The notes under the pieces were generated by a model. It did not search any database. It was not told where the DNA came from and worked only from the letters and a program-made list of their open reading frames with translations. A stretch of 64,000 nt of DNA from Shewanella psychromarinicola (GTDB lineage Bacteria > Pseudomonadota > Gammaproteobacteria > Enterobacterales > Shewanellaceae), in NCBI RefSeq assembly GCF_003855155.1, contig NZ_CP034073.1:124001-188000 (forward strand), in the 5' to 3' direction. The position numbers and the translations under genes are program-made. The number at the start of each line of letters is the position of its first letter. Within the stretch, counting starts at the first letter, position 1. Below are positions 26,981 to 35,588 of this stretch, piece by piece.

Positions 26981-27229
26981 CTACTTATAAAATGCTTCAA
27001 CCTTGCCTTTAACCGTTGTCATAAGTGGTTGCCCACGACGATCCAACGCTTTATGCGCCGCGACTTTTAGCCAGCCTTCACTGATACAATATTCCTCGAC
27101 ATCAGCACGCTCTTTGCCGTTGAACAAAATACCAATCTCGTGCTCAAAAATGGCTGCCACATGATGTGGGCTACGTGGATTTGAAGAAAGGCGATCCGGT
27201 AAAGCTGGTTTTGATGTAGTGTCGTTCAT
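26981..27229 (-). CDS. DUF3297 family protein
   Basis: An 82-residue protein starting MNDTTSKPALPDRLSSNPRS. It carries the family's core: NPRSPHH, IFEHEIGILFNGKERADVEE, and the C-terminal TVKGKVEAFYK (PF11730). The ATG ending at 27229 gives the usual length; an upstream start would add 20 unrelated residues. The function is unknown; the family is small, cytoplasmic and widespread in Proteobacteria. Confidence 0.88.
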   Translation of the reverse strand: MNDTTSKPALPDRLSSNPRSPHHVAAIFEHEIGILFNGKERADVEEYCISEGWLKVAAHKALDRRGQPLMTTVKGKVEAFYK

Positions 27230-27387
27230 GGTCTGGTCTGCAGTGAATAAAGCGTGCGCCATTGTAGGCAATACTGGCCTGATGCTCAATAGCGGCAGTC
27301 ATAAATGTGAGTGACGAGCCCCACTTCTTTGGACAATAGCGACACAATAGCGAGACATTTTATCGCGACCCCATTGATAGCAACCCC

Positions 27388-27629
27388 ATTGCATCGCCAC
27401 GTCTTACGCCATCACAGCTCAGTCAACTGGATGATCCGGCCGTTTAAGCATAAAGCTTACCCTGACCCAATTTATCTTCAATTTACCTGTCAATTTACCT
27501 GTCATTGCATCGCCACGCCTTACACCAACACAGTTCCACTAACACAGTTCCACTAACACAGCTCAGCCAACGGCATGAACCGGCCGTTTAGGCCGATAGC
27601 ATAAAGCTTACCCTGACCCAATTTATCTA
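27388..27629. repeat. Two imperfect direct repeats of about 90-125 bp
   Basis: The first copy (27388-27478) and the second (27504-27629) share ATTGCATCGCCACG, CTTACNCCANCACAG, CCGGCCGTTTA and GCATAAAGCTTACCCTGACC. The second also contains a short tandem piece, CAGTTCCACTAACA, repeated. The second copy ends exactly where isocitrate lyase homology begins, so it marks the break-point that removed the 5' half of that gene. Confidence 0.75.
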
Positions 27630-27633
27630 TGCG

Positions 27634-28500
27634 GTGCGTTATGCATTTTTAGAACTCGGTATTGATGACGGCGTGATTGTTGCCCGTACCGATTCATTAG
27701 GTGCAGGCTTAACTCAAAAAATTGCAGTCACTAAAGAAGCTGGCGATCTAGGCGATTTATACAATAGCTTCCTTGAAGTTGAAGCCGTTGATGCAGCAAA
27801 ACTTGAAAACGGTGATGTGGTATTCAAGCAAGGTGGCAAACTGGTCAAACCGGCTCGTCTACCAAATGGCTTATTTAAGTTCCGTGCTGGTACGGGTGAA
27901 GAGCGTTGTGTACTTGACTGTATTACCTCATTGCAAAATGGTGCTGATTTATTGTGGATTGAAACTGAAAAGCCGCATGTATCTCAAATCGGTGCCATGG
28001 TTAACGAAATCCGCAAAGTTGTTCCTAATGCTAAGCTTGTGTATAACAACTCGCCATCGTTTAACTGGACGCTTAACTTCCGTCAGCAAGTATTTGATGC
28101 GATGCAAAAAGCAGGACAAGACGTATCAGCTTACGACCGCCCTCAATTAATGAGTGTTGATTACGATGGCACTGAGCTTGCTATCCAAGCTGATGAAAAA
28201 ATTCGTACTTTCCAAGCTGACTCGGCACGTGAAGCAGGTATTTTCCATCACCTTATTACACTACCGACTTACCATACAGCAGCACTGTCTACCGATAACT
28301 TGGCTAAAGAATACTTCGGTGACCAAGGTATGTTGGGTTATGTTGCCAATGTTCAACGTAAGGAAATCCGTCAAGGTATCGCCTGTGTTAAACATCAAAA
28401 CATGGCTGGTTCAGACATGGGTGATGCACATAAAGAGTACTTCTCTGGTGACCAAGCGCTTAAAGCGTCAGGTAAAGACAACACAATGAACCAGTTCTAA
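27634..28500 (+). pseudogene. aceA: 5'-truncated isocitrate lyase
   Basis: The 288-codon frame corresponds to the C-terminal part of the long (about 530-residue) isocitrate lyase type. It shows GIDDGVIVARTDSLGAGLTQ, WIETEKPHVSQIGAMVNEIR, YNNSPSFNWTLNFRQQVFDA, and EIRQGIACVKHQNMAGSDMG. The N-terminal barrel half, with the catalytic Cys loop (KKCGH), is absent. Homology starts abruptly at about 27630 inside a repeat, so no native promoter remains. It cannot be an active glyoxylate-shunt enzyme. A normal aceA is presumably elsewhere in the genome. Confidence 0.85.
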
Positions 28501-28636
28501 GACAGCTTTTATAAACTGCTTTTATACACAGATTTATAAACTGCTTGTGTAGAGAGTAGAAAACGACTTACCTAAATAGTGACTAGCTTAAGCGATGTTT
28601 TTGAAGTGAACATGACTAACAGCGAAAACTAAACCC

Positions 28637-28668
28637 AAAAGGCCTGCTTAAAATAAGCAGGCCTTTTT
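28637..28668 (+). terminator. Terminator after the aceA fragment
   Basis: AAAAGGCCTGCTTA, a three-base loop and the complementary arm, followed by TTTTTATG. A strong Rho-independent terminator that survived with the truncated gene. Confidence 0.92.
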
Positions 28669-28977
28669 ATGTGTCACACTTAGGTAAACGTTAGGGTAAA
28701 TTGGTCACTGTGACGATAACTCACTAACGAAGCAGACTAACACAGCAAATCCGGCACTTCCTTTACTGCAACCCATTGAGATCCCCTGATACAAGTCATT
28801 CTTATGCAATGACATTTTTGACTACTGCAACGGCCCATTTAGATCAATTGCGACGCTTAACGATTGATGAAAATTTCCACTTACATTATTACCAAACTCG
28901 GAGTATATTAATCCAGCAGATTCATGGATTTAGAATTGCGACCTACTACTTAGGTCACATTACGTGCAAGGACGACA
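28669..28977. other. Intergenic region before the NERD remnant
   Basis: No supported gene. The last bases (GCAAGGACGACA before ATG at 28978) align with the upstream sequence of the intact NERD gene at 42.36 kb, so the duplicated segment includes the ribosome-binding site. Confidence 0.5.
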
Positions 28978-29460
28978 ATGACAAGTTTATCCTCCAGTTT
29001 ATTATCAGTAGGCATTCTTCTTTCGAGCATGTTCGTCACCCTTGGGGTGATGTTTGTATTGCTCAAACAGCGCGACAGCACGGTAAAGCTACCCGTCGAC
29101 CGCGACCAGCTTCAGCCCATTCCCGCATTTGGTTTACTGCCACTCTATTTTAAAGACGGCCGCTTATGCTTTTCATCGTGGAACTGTTTTAGTCTAACCG
29201 AACAAATAACGCGACAAGCAATACTCGCAACACAGCCATTCAGCCAGTGGTTAGCTATTGTACGAGCCGTCACCAACAAAGAACCCACTAGCCAAATAAA
29301 AGCACCGTTTTCACTTTTTTGTAGTAGAGAGTTAAAGAATAAGCAGTTGGTCAAAACCATACCAGCCGTCCGAACCCAAATACTCAGCCAACAACAAGTC
29401 GACGCGATTGTTTATCAAGTCGCACAGCGGTGTTTGAGTAAGAGTGAGGTGAGGAAATGA
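28978..29460 (+). pseudogene. Internally deleted NERD-domain protein gene
   Basis: A 160-codon frame is collinear with both ends of the intact 300-residue NERD protein at 42366-43268 but lacks its centre. It keeps the N-terminal membrane helix (LLSVGILLSSMFVTLGVMFV), VKLPVDRDQLQPIPAFGL, then jumps to YFKDGRLCFSSW. It ends KQLVKTIPAVRTQILSQQQV and DAIVYQVAQRCLSK. About 140 residues are missing, including the nuclease core. The frame is still open. Either it is a recent deletion or the short form is tolerated. It lies directly upstream of the HamA/HamB-like pair. Confidence 0.85.
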
Positions 29461-29539
29461 TTTATTATCAAAAAAATATTTATCCAAATTACATAAGTAA
29501 TTTAATTGGTAATTGTAAGCATATTATAAAGGTATGGTT

Positions 29540-30244
29540 ATGAATCTTATCTCTTATACTGAAACAAACATGTCTGATTATGCACATACTGCAACAGGAA
29601 AAATATTTTCAATTGCCATCGACATTACCGACCTAGAATTGAGAGTTAAGGAAATGCTAACAGTGGCATTGGATACTAGTTGGTTGCAACCAATGGATGT
29701 AATTGATCGTATGGGTTATGAAGCTCGATCCAAACGGACTGTTGATAAAGTAACTAATGAAATACTTAACAACGTTGAAACCGATATATCAGAAGACTTT
29801 GGTGAATACATGGTTTCTGATGTTGCACAAACAGCCCTCAAAAAACATTTTTATCATATCCGTTTACCTTTAGCTGAACTTATTAAGGAAAAAATATCGG
29901 GAAATCCAGGTTTTGATTTTCATACTGAGTCACCAGAGGCTTTAGTTGCCTTTGGTGAAGCAAAGTACAGTGGCGTAAAAAATGCACATGGCCGCGCACT
30001 TAAACAAATAAATGAATTTATTCAAGATAAAAAAGATATTCAGGAATTCCCTGATATTAGGAGGTTTGTAACTGAGGCTGCAATACAAAATGCCGCTGCA
30101 GGAAAGAAAGCATATAGTGCTGCATTTTCTATCACTACCGGAGATGTAGCTGCAATAATGGATAATGCACTGACTTCAATTCATATGAAGACATTACTGA
30201 CCTATGAAGCGGTATATTTAATTGGAGTAAAAGTTAGTGCTTAA
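29540..30244 (+). CDS. HamA/AbpA-like (DUF1837) putative defence nuclease
   Basis: A 234-residue protein. The core reads GNPGFDFHTESPEALVAFGE followed by AKYS: a D-x-H and an E-x-K, fitting the PD-(D/E)xK-like site of HamA / DUF1837 (PF08878), which in Hachiman systems cuts DNA. The ATG at 29540 is chosen since AAAGG lies 7 bases upstream. Its frame overlaps the helicase gene by 8 bases. Gene order, overlap and sizes (234 and 772) resemble E. coli AbpA-AbpB, a Hachiman-related phage-defence pair. Base composition is AT-rich against neighbours, suggesting transfer. Assignment is by motif and context, not by database search. Confidence 0.68.
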   Translation: MNLISYTETNMSDYAHTATGKIFSIAIDITDLELRVKEMLTVALDTSWLQPMDVIDRMGYEARSKRTVDKVTNEILNNVETDISEDFGEYMVSDVAQTALKKHFYHIRLPLAELIKEKISGNPGFDFHTESPEALVAFGEAKYSGVKNAHGRALKQINEFIQDKKDIQEFPDIRRFVTEAAIQNAAAGKKAYSAAFSITTGDVAAIMDNALTSIHMKTLLTYEAVYLIGVKVSA

Positions 30245-32555
30245 AAATATAATCCAAGGAATAGGAATTCGAGAAGTTCTTGAAAGTGCAATTAGGGAGT
30301 TTCATGAGACAGGGCCAATAAATATGGCTACTCTAGAAAAGTTAAGCTTAATAAAAATTCATTACCCTGAAGTTTTTAACGAATATGAGGCTAAAATCCT
30401 CAGCGTGATGGGACTCTTTTATAAGATTGCAGAACCTAAATCTTTTATAGAATCTGTGTATAAAAATTTAGGGGATACTATAGAAGAGCAATTTGGTAAG
30501 CCTTTCACTCCAATGCAGGCGAGTGCTTATAAATCTATTGTATCAAATAGATTTTATTCATTTTCAGCACCAACAAGCACAGGTAAGTCTCATCTTTTTA
30601 GAGATTTAATAACAGAAGAACAGCATGATATTGTAATTATTGTGCCTTCAAGAGCGTTGATTGCTGAGTTTTATTCTTTAGTCGTAGACCTTGTCGGTAA
30701 AGAGGTATTAGTTCTTCAATTTGTTGAAAACATTAATCAGCATCACACGGCAAGACGAATATTTATTATTACACCAGAGCGAGGTGTTGAGCTTTTTAAA
30801 TATGCTGATGAGTTTGAAGTTGGACTTTTCCTTTTTGATGAAGCGCAATTATCAGAGGAGCCAATTAGGGGGATATCGTTTGATGCATTTGTTAGGCGAT
30901 CTGAAAAGTTATTCCCGAAAGCCAAGAAAGTATTTGCACACCCATTTGTATCTAACCCTGAAGCTCAATTATCTAAACATAGTTTTCTTGAAAATTCAGG
31001 TTCAAATAGTTTTAAACAAAATAATGTTGGCAAAGTTTACTTATCACGAAATGAAGATGGTGAGTTAGAATACTTTTCGCCATTTAATGATTCTGCTCAT
31101 GTGAAGTGTGAAATTGATATTGTAGAAAGTACTCTTAAAAATGATGGGACAGCTTTAATTTATATTTCTAAAAGTAAAATTTTAAATGGTGGACATATTG
31201 AAGGGTTTGGAAAATATATTGCTTTGTGCCCTATTTTGGAAAACCCACCAGCCATTAAAATGGTAGATGAATTGACGAAGTATATTGGAGCATCAGAGGG
31301 ACAATTTGGTAAGCAATCATCTTTTTTGACTTTAATGGAGAGAGGCGTTGTTGTTCATCACGGCTCCATGCCTTTAAAAGCGAGGTTATTGATAGAGCAA
31401 TTTGTAAGAGATGGTTATGCTAAAATTTGTTTTGCAACGGCTACCTTGAATCAAGGTATCAATATGCCATTTGATTGCGTTTGGATTGATAACTTTCATA
31501 TGATGAAAGAGTTAACTTTGAAGAATTTGATTGGGAGAGCCGGACGAACAACACAAACCCCTAATCAGTTTGACTTCGGTTATACAATAATCAATAAAGC
31601 TAATGTAACTACTTTTAGATCTAGAATTATATCCTCTATTGAGCTTGATCCGACTTCAAAACTGGATGACGATTCGAAGGACATCCCGGATGACTACTCT
31701 GATTTGATCACTGCTATTAAAACAGATACATTTAATGATGACCTTCACTTAACTGATTCTCAAGTAGATCGACTAAAAGAATCTAATCTTAAGTCAGATG
31801 TAAGGTTTGTTTTGGATAAATTGATTGATGGTGATAAAGCTATAGGCGGTCATCAATACTATGAAATAAAGCCTTCTATTAGAAAAAAATTAAAAGAGAC
31901 ACTAAAAAAAATATACATTACTCATTTAAAAAGAGATTCATTAACTGTACAAGAGCAAACAATTTTAAGTGCCTCTATTCCATTATTGTTATGGAGGGTT
32001 CAGGGGAAAGCATTTAGTGAAACATTATCATTAAGACATTCTTATTTAACTCGAAGAGATGAACGACGAGCTTTACTAAAAAAATTAAAACAAAAATCAA
32101 TTTCCCAAGAAGAATACAATAAGGCTTTTGATGAAATAAAAATTCAATATTCAGCAAGAGCAGAGAGTTTACCAAATAAGAATGCACGGGCTATTAATTT
32201 ATTCCGTCGTGGAGCGCCTGTTAAAGAATTCGATTATGACCTGTTAGTGTATGATACATATGATTATTTAGATAAAGTTATTAATTTATCTTTATCAGAT
32301 CCTTTGTGTGCAGCCCTAACCATTTATTATCAAGAAACCGAAGATGTTAGAGCCAAAATTTTAAGAAACTTTATTCGATATGGAACAAATAATGAAATTG
32401 AAATTTGGCTATTAAAATATGGATTTGACCCTGAAGACACTGAATGGATAGGCTTATATATTCAGCACATTGATGAGCAAGGTATTATTTTTATTGATAA
32501 TCTAAATGACTTAAGTGAAGATCAACTACGTATAATCGAAAGATATATTTATTAA
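30237..32555 (+). CDS. HamB/AbpB-like superfamily 2 helicase (putative defence)
   Basis: 772 residues. A Q-like motif FTPMQASAY (90-98), Walker A SAPTSTGKSHLFRDL (about 110-124), Walker B LFLFDEAQLSEE (DEAQ, about 201-204), VVHHGSMPLKARLLIEQF, CFATATLNQGINMPFD, and motif VI LIGRAGRTTQ follow in order. The rest is a helical C-terminal region of unknown fold. The GTG start sits inside the end of the upstream gene, so the two are translationally coupled. In Hachiman/AbpAB the helicase senses or unwinds DNA and releases the nuclease partner. AT-rich. No restriction or methylase gene is adjacent. Confidence 0.78.
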   Translation: MLKNIIQGIGIREVLESAIREFHETGPINMATLEKLSLIKIHYPEVFNEYEAKILSVMGLFYKIAEPKSFIESVYKNLGDTIEEQFGKPFTPMQASAYKSIVSNRFYSFSAPTSTGKSHLFRDLITEEQHDIVIIVPSRALIAEFYSLVVDLVGKEVLVLQFVENINQHHTARRIFIITPERGVELFKYADEFEVGLFLFDEAQLSEEPIRGISFDAFVRRSEKLFPKAKKVFAHPFVSNPEAQLSKHSFLENSGSNSFKQNNVGKVYLSRNEDGELEYFSPFNDSAHVKCEIDIVESTLKNDGTALIYISKSKILNGGHIEGFGKYIALCPILENPPAIKMVDELTKYIGASEGQFGKQSSFLTLMERGVVVHHGSMPLKARLLIEQFVRDGYAKICFATATLNQGINMPFDCVWIDNFHMMKELTLKNLIGRAGRTTQTPNQFDFGYTIINKANVTTFRSRIISSIELDPTSKLDDDSKDIPDDYSDLITAIKTDTFNDDLHLTDSQVDRLKESNLKSDVRFVLDKLIDGDKAIGGHQYYEIKPSIRKKLKETLKKIYITHLKRDSLTVQEQTILSASIPLLLWRVQGKAFSETLSLRHSYLTRRDERRALLKKLKQKSISQEEYNKAFDEIKIQYSARAESLPNKNARAINLFRRGAPVKEFDYDLLVYDTYDYLDKVINLSLSDPLCAALTIYYQETEDVRAKILRNFIRYGTNNEIEIWLLKYGFDPEDTEWIGLYIQHIDEQGIIFIDNLNDLSEDQLRIIERYIY

Positions 32556-32579
32556 CCTCAACTAGAGTTAACAATAAAT

Positions 32580-32636
32580 GGGGTCAGAACCTGACGAATC
32601 CAAAAGAATGAACAAAAGTGGGGTCAGAGTCTGACG
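32580..32636 (-). repeat. Two REP-like ends (GGGGTCAGA) behind the helicase gene
   Basis: GGGGTCAGAACCTGACGAATCC at 32580-32601 and a near copy with GGGGTCAGAGTCTGACGAATCC at 32620-32641. GTCAG-N-CTGAC forms a small dyad. The GGGGTCAGAG core is the same as in the ends of the RAYT element at 49.78-50.60 kb. Confidence 0.75.
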
Positions 32637-32931
32637 AATCCCCACAAAAGAATGAATAAAAATAATGAGATAGATTAAAAACTGAGGAACATTCATGGCA
32701 TTTGGTGATCAAATTTATCGCCAAACAAAAATTACCACGAGTCAATGCCATGAATGCAAAACACCTTTTATCAAAATGCCTCTCACTTGTCGCCCGCCCT
32801 TTTATCGCAAAAGATGCACAAAAGATGCGCAAAAAACGCATAAAACTCGCCGACAGAGTCTGTTCTCTGCAATTGAAAGCTCAATGAATGGTGGAGCATT
32901 ATAAATCACAGGGCTTGGCCGAGGCCCCACT
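32637..32931. other. Region without a clear gene, likely debris
   Basis: Two overlapping short frames exist at about 32695-32904, one reading LVARPFIAKDAQKMRKKRIK, which could be the start of a lost hydrolase. Nothing is firmly supported. Confidence 0.3.
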
Positions 32932-33414
32932 TATAACTGCCGTCGCTATGTCAGCATGGACATCCACGTTATTGGCATGATACTCAGGCGAGTTAGCGGG
33001 AAATCATTAATCGAACTTTTACAGCAAAATATCTGGAACACCATCGGCATGGAAAGCGATGCCGATTGGCTTACCGACTCCCAAGGTAGCGCATTTGCGT
33101 TAGGCGGCTTAAATGTTACCACCCGTGACTACGCCCGCTTTGGCCGCTTATTACTCAATAATGGCGCATTTAATGGCAAGCAAATCGTGTCAGCTGCTTG
33201 GATTAAAGCCGCCACTACACCGCAAGCAGATTACCTACAACCACAAGTCGGCAAGTTAGGTTATGGCTATCAAATTTGGTTACCGTCAGAAGCACAGCAA
33301 GGTGAATTTTTCTGTGTCGGTGTATACGGACAATATATTTATGTAAACCAAAAACACAATGTGGTGATCGTTAAAAATAGTGCCGATTTAGGCTTTCTTG
33401 ATGAGTTGAATTAA
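32932..33414 (+). pseudogene. 5'-truncated beta-lactamase-like serine hydrolase
   Basis: The frame from YNCRRYVSMDIHVIGMILRR to NSADLGFLDELN matches the later half of class C beta-lactamase / 6-aminohexanoate-dimer hydrolase-like proteins (PF00144). It has FALGGLNVTTRDYARFGRLL, GYGYQIWLP, and a final VVIVKNS strand. The SxxK nucleophile region and the signal peptide are missing. The frame is open 24 bases upstream of the first ATG, so homology starts at about 32932 without a start. It is non-functional. Confidence 0.78.
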
Positions 33415-33489
33415 AAACAAAAAACCATCGCATTTTTCCGTGAGATTGTGGCGTCATTGGAGTAGATGGAGTCTCGTTCGATTCTGCCC

Positions 33490-33579
33490 CACTTTTCGAT
33501 TGCTCACTTATCTGAAGCTCACTTATCGATTGCGCATTTATCGGCAGATCACTTTTCGATTGCTCGCTTTTCGATTACT
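33490..33579 (+). repeat. Six 15-bp tandem units encoding HxSxA-type pentapeptides
   Basis: Units such as CACTTTTCGATTGCT and CACTTATCGATTGCG run without gaps in multiples of 15. In one frame they read HFSIA-HLSEA-HLSIA-HLSAD-HFSIA-RFSIT within an open frame at 33466-33651. The array begins directly after CTGCCCC, resembling the CTGACCCCACTTAT ends seen elsewhere in the window. Coding status is doubtful. Confidence 0.7.
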
Positions 33580-33653
33580 GAGCATCAACCCGAATACCAT
33601 GCGACGCAAGATGAAAAGTTAGCTTTTTTAGTAGATAAATTTAATAGCTAACG

Positions 33654-34106
33654 TCACATATTTCGTTTTTGGAGTAGCCTCTGCCGATTTAGCTCATCGA
33701 GCTGTTCGGTAAGGTTGAGGATTTGTTGTTGCAGCGCTCGATATTGAGTCTGGCTGGACTCATTAACAGGCTGGTCGTCCAACGCTTTCGTTGCCCACAT
33801 TTTGGTAAGCTGAATGATCAGATGTTCGGCTTGGCTCAGATTGTCATGCTCAATCTGTTTAATCATCAGTAACCGAAAGCAGTCGAACAGTATGGTGAGC
33901 ATAAACTCATGGCTGAGCTGCTGCTCTTGTTCCTGAGTCATAGAGTCTTTAAAGCCGATGGCGGCGATTAAATTAGAGACTGTGGTAACTGTGGTTGCCC
34001 CAATAAAAAGCGACTGGATCTCGGGCTCCAACATCAGAACCCGCTCAAGCTGTTGCGACAACTTACCTTTATTCCACTGAGCGCCCAGCGCCTTAATGAA
34101 CGTCAT
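33654..34106 (-). CDS. dmsH: DmsH-like protein of the DMSO-respiration cluster
   Basis: A 150-residue helical protein, starting MTFIKALGAQWNKGKLSQQL, with a C-terminal coiled coil (QILNLTEQLDELNRQRLLQK). No catalytic motif is recognised. The name rests on position: last in the order E-F-A-B-G-H, as in the S. oneidensis dmsEFABGH cluster. There is 46 bases between it and dmsG, same strand. The function of DmsH is unknown; assembly or regulation are possibilities. Confidence 0.65.
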   Translation of the reverse strand: MTFIKALGAQWNKGKLSQQLERVLMLEPEIQSLFIGATTVTTVSNLIAAIGFKDSMTQEQEQQLSHEFMLTILFDCFRLLMIKQIEHDNLSQAEHLIIQLTKMWATKALDDQPVNESSQTQYRALQQQILNLTEQLDELNRQRLLQKRNM

Positions 34107-34152
34107 ATCAACCCACCCGTTATAAAACCTTGTCTCTTAACGATACTGCCTA

Positions 34153-34812
34153 TTAACGATATAGGCGTGCCGTTATTGGAACTAGGTTTAATTTTTTGAT
34201 TAGTCCCTCTAAATAAACTTGAGTCAACAATGCTATGCCGCGATAAAAATCAGTTCTAGCATGTTCAGTCATAAGCTCCAGGCAGCGACCCGACCAAGGA
34301 AGTAAGTGTTGCTGGAGCAAGATCATGCAACTTCGTTCTAGTGGTTCGTTATCTTCAGTTTGCGCCCATTGGGTAAACATTTGATCCAATACCGCGAAAA
34401 ATAGGCCGATATGATCAACGGGTTGATTGCTATCGAGCTCGAAGCTGATCCCTTGTTCTTGATAGAAGGCTTTTAGTGCCATGGTCGACTTGTCATTGAG
34501 CAGTTGCCTCTCGCTCAAGTAGACCGATCCCCAAGGCACAGCATTGGGCTCGCCCGGTCCATAGAAGAGTTGTGCATAGTCCAGTTTTAAGGCTTGTTGT
34601 TTATCTTCAGTCCATTGGCCGAGATAATTGGCCAGCAACTCGCGGCCACTCGACTCTTTGGCCGATGCGCTGAACTGTGGCCAGCTTTGAGCAACACCAT
34701 GCTCAATAAAACCTTGGATTAACTCAGGGGTCGGATCGTTAAAGAGTACATTGTGAAGAATGCGCGCAATGCCTTGATATTCTAGGCGTTCATTTTCGGT
34801 AAGGAATGACAT
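34153..34812 (-). CDS. dmsG: TorD-family molybdoenzyme chaperone (DmsG)
   Basis: A 219-residue helical protein of the TorD/DmsD chaperone family (PF02613). The family block YAQLFYGPGEPNAVPWGSVY with LSERQLLND is complete, followed by PVDHIGLFFAVLDQM. These cytoplasmic chaperones bind the twin-arginine signal of the catalytic subunit and hold it for cofactor insertion before export. Here the client would be the DmsA-type protein encoded three genes upstream. Confidence 0.88.
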   Translation of the reverse strand: MSFLTENERLEYQGIARILHNVLFNDPTPELIQGFIEHGVAQSWPQFSASAKESSGRELLANYLGQWTEDKQQALKLDYAQLFYGPGEPNAVPWGSVYLSERQLLNDKSTMALKAFYQEQGISFELDSNQPVDHIGLFFAVLDQMFTQWAQTEDNEPLERSCMILLQQHLLPWSGRCLELMTEHARTDFYRGIALLTQVYLEGLIKKLNLVPITARLYR

Positions 34813-34940
34813 GCTAACCTCGTTTGTGGAACTAAAATGTGTTTGAACTAAAATGTGTCGAAACTAAAATGTGTCGCAACTAACAGCAAAAAAACGCTAA
34901 AAAAGGTGCCACTCCAAATGAATGGCACCAATCAGGGGGG

Positions 34941-35576
34941 TTAAACTTCTGCGTAGTTCAACACTTCTCCATCAGTGGCACCACTTGGGCGAGAATGACG
35001 GTTAGGTGTGATAAGTAAGTTGGGCGTGGTGACACTGCTTTGTGGCAGCGGAGCAACAGCCGGTGAGATGGCGCCCGGGTACTTAGCCTTCAGTTCGTCC
35101 ATCGGCCCAAAATCGATAGCACGCATAGGGCAAGACTCGACACATGAAGGTTGTTTACCTTCAGCCAAGCGCTCAAAACAACCATCACACTTGGTCATCA
35201 CCTTACGATCTTTATCTATCTGCGGTGCATCGTATGGGCAAGCTCTTGCGCAGCTTTCACAGCCGATACACAGATCCGCCGCCACATGGACTAAACCATC
35301 TTCGCGGCGCTTGTGCATTGCGCCAGTTGGACAGGCCTTAACACACACAGGTTCAGAGCAGTGGTTACAAGCGATAGACAGGTAATAGGCGAATACGTTT
35401 TGGCTTACAGTACCATCACCATGTTCTGTCCATTGTCCCCCACCATATTCATACACCCGGCGCCAGTTGATGCCAACGGGAAGATCTTTACGATCCTTAC
35501 ACGATATCTGACAGGTTTTACAGCCAGTACATTTACTTGCGTCGACATGAAAGCCGTATTGGATATTATTGCTCAT
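34941..35576 (-). CDS. dmsB: DmsB-type iron-sulfur subunit
   Basis: 211 residues with four ferredoxin-type cysteine clusters: CTGCKTCQISCKD, CNHCSEPVCVKACPTGA, CIGCESCARACPYDA, and CDGCFERLAEGKQPSC with VESCP. This is the four [4Fe-4S] electron-transfer subunit of DMSO-reductase-family enzymes. It passes electrons from the outer-membrane cytochrome module to DmsA. There is no Tat signal, so it is expected to be carried along with DmsA. Twelve bases separate it from dmsA. Confidence 0.92.
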   Translation of the reverse strand: MSNNIQYGFHVDASKCTGCKTCQISCKDRKDLPVGINWRRVYEYGGGQWTEHGDGTVSQNVFAYYLSIACNHCSEPVCVKACPTGAMHKRREDGLVHVAADLCIGCESCARACPYDAPQIDKDRKVMTKCDGCFERLAEGKQPSCVESCPMRAIDFGPMDELKAKYPGAISPAVAPLPQSSVTTPNLLITPNRHSRPSGATDGEVLNYAEV

Positions 35577-35588
35577 TGTTAACTCCTA

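Noticed and set aside
29540..32555. Restriction-modification system
   Set aside because: There is a nuclease-like protein and a helicase but no methyltransferase or specificity subunit.
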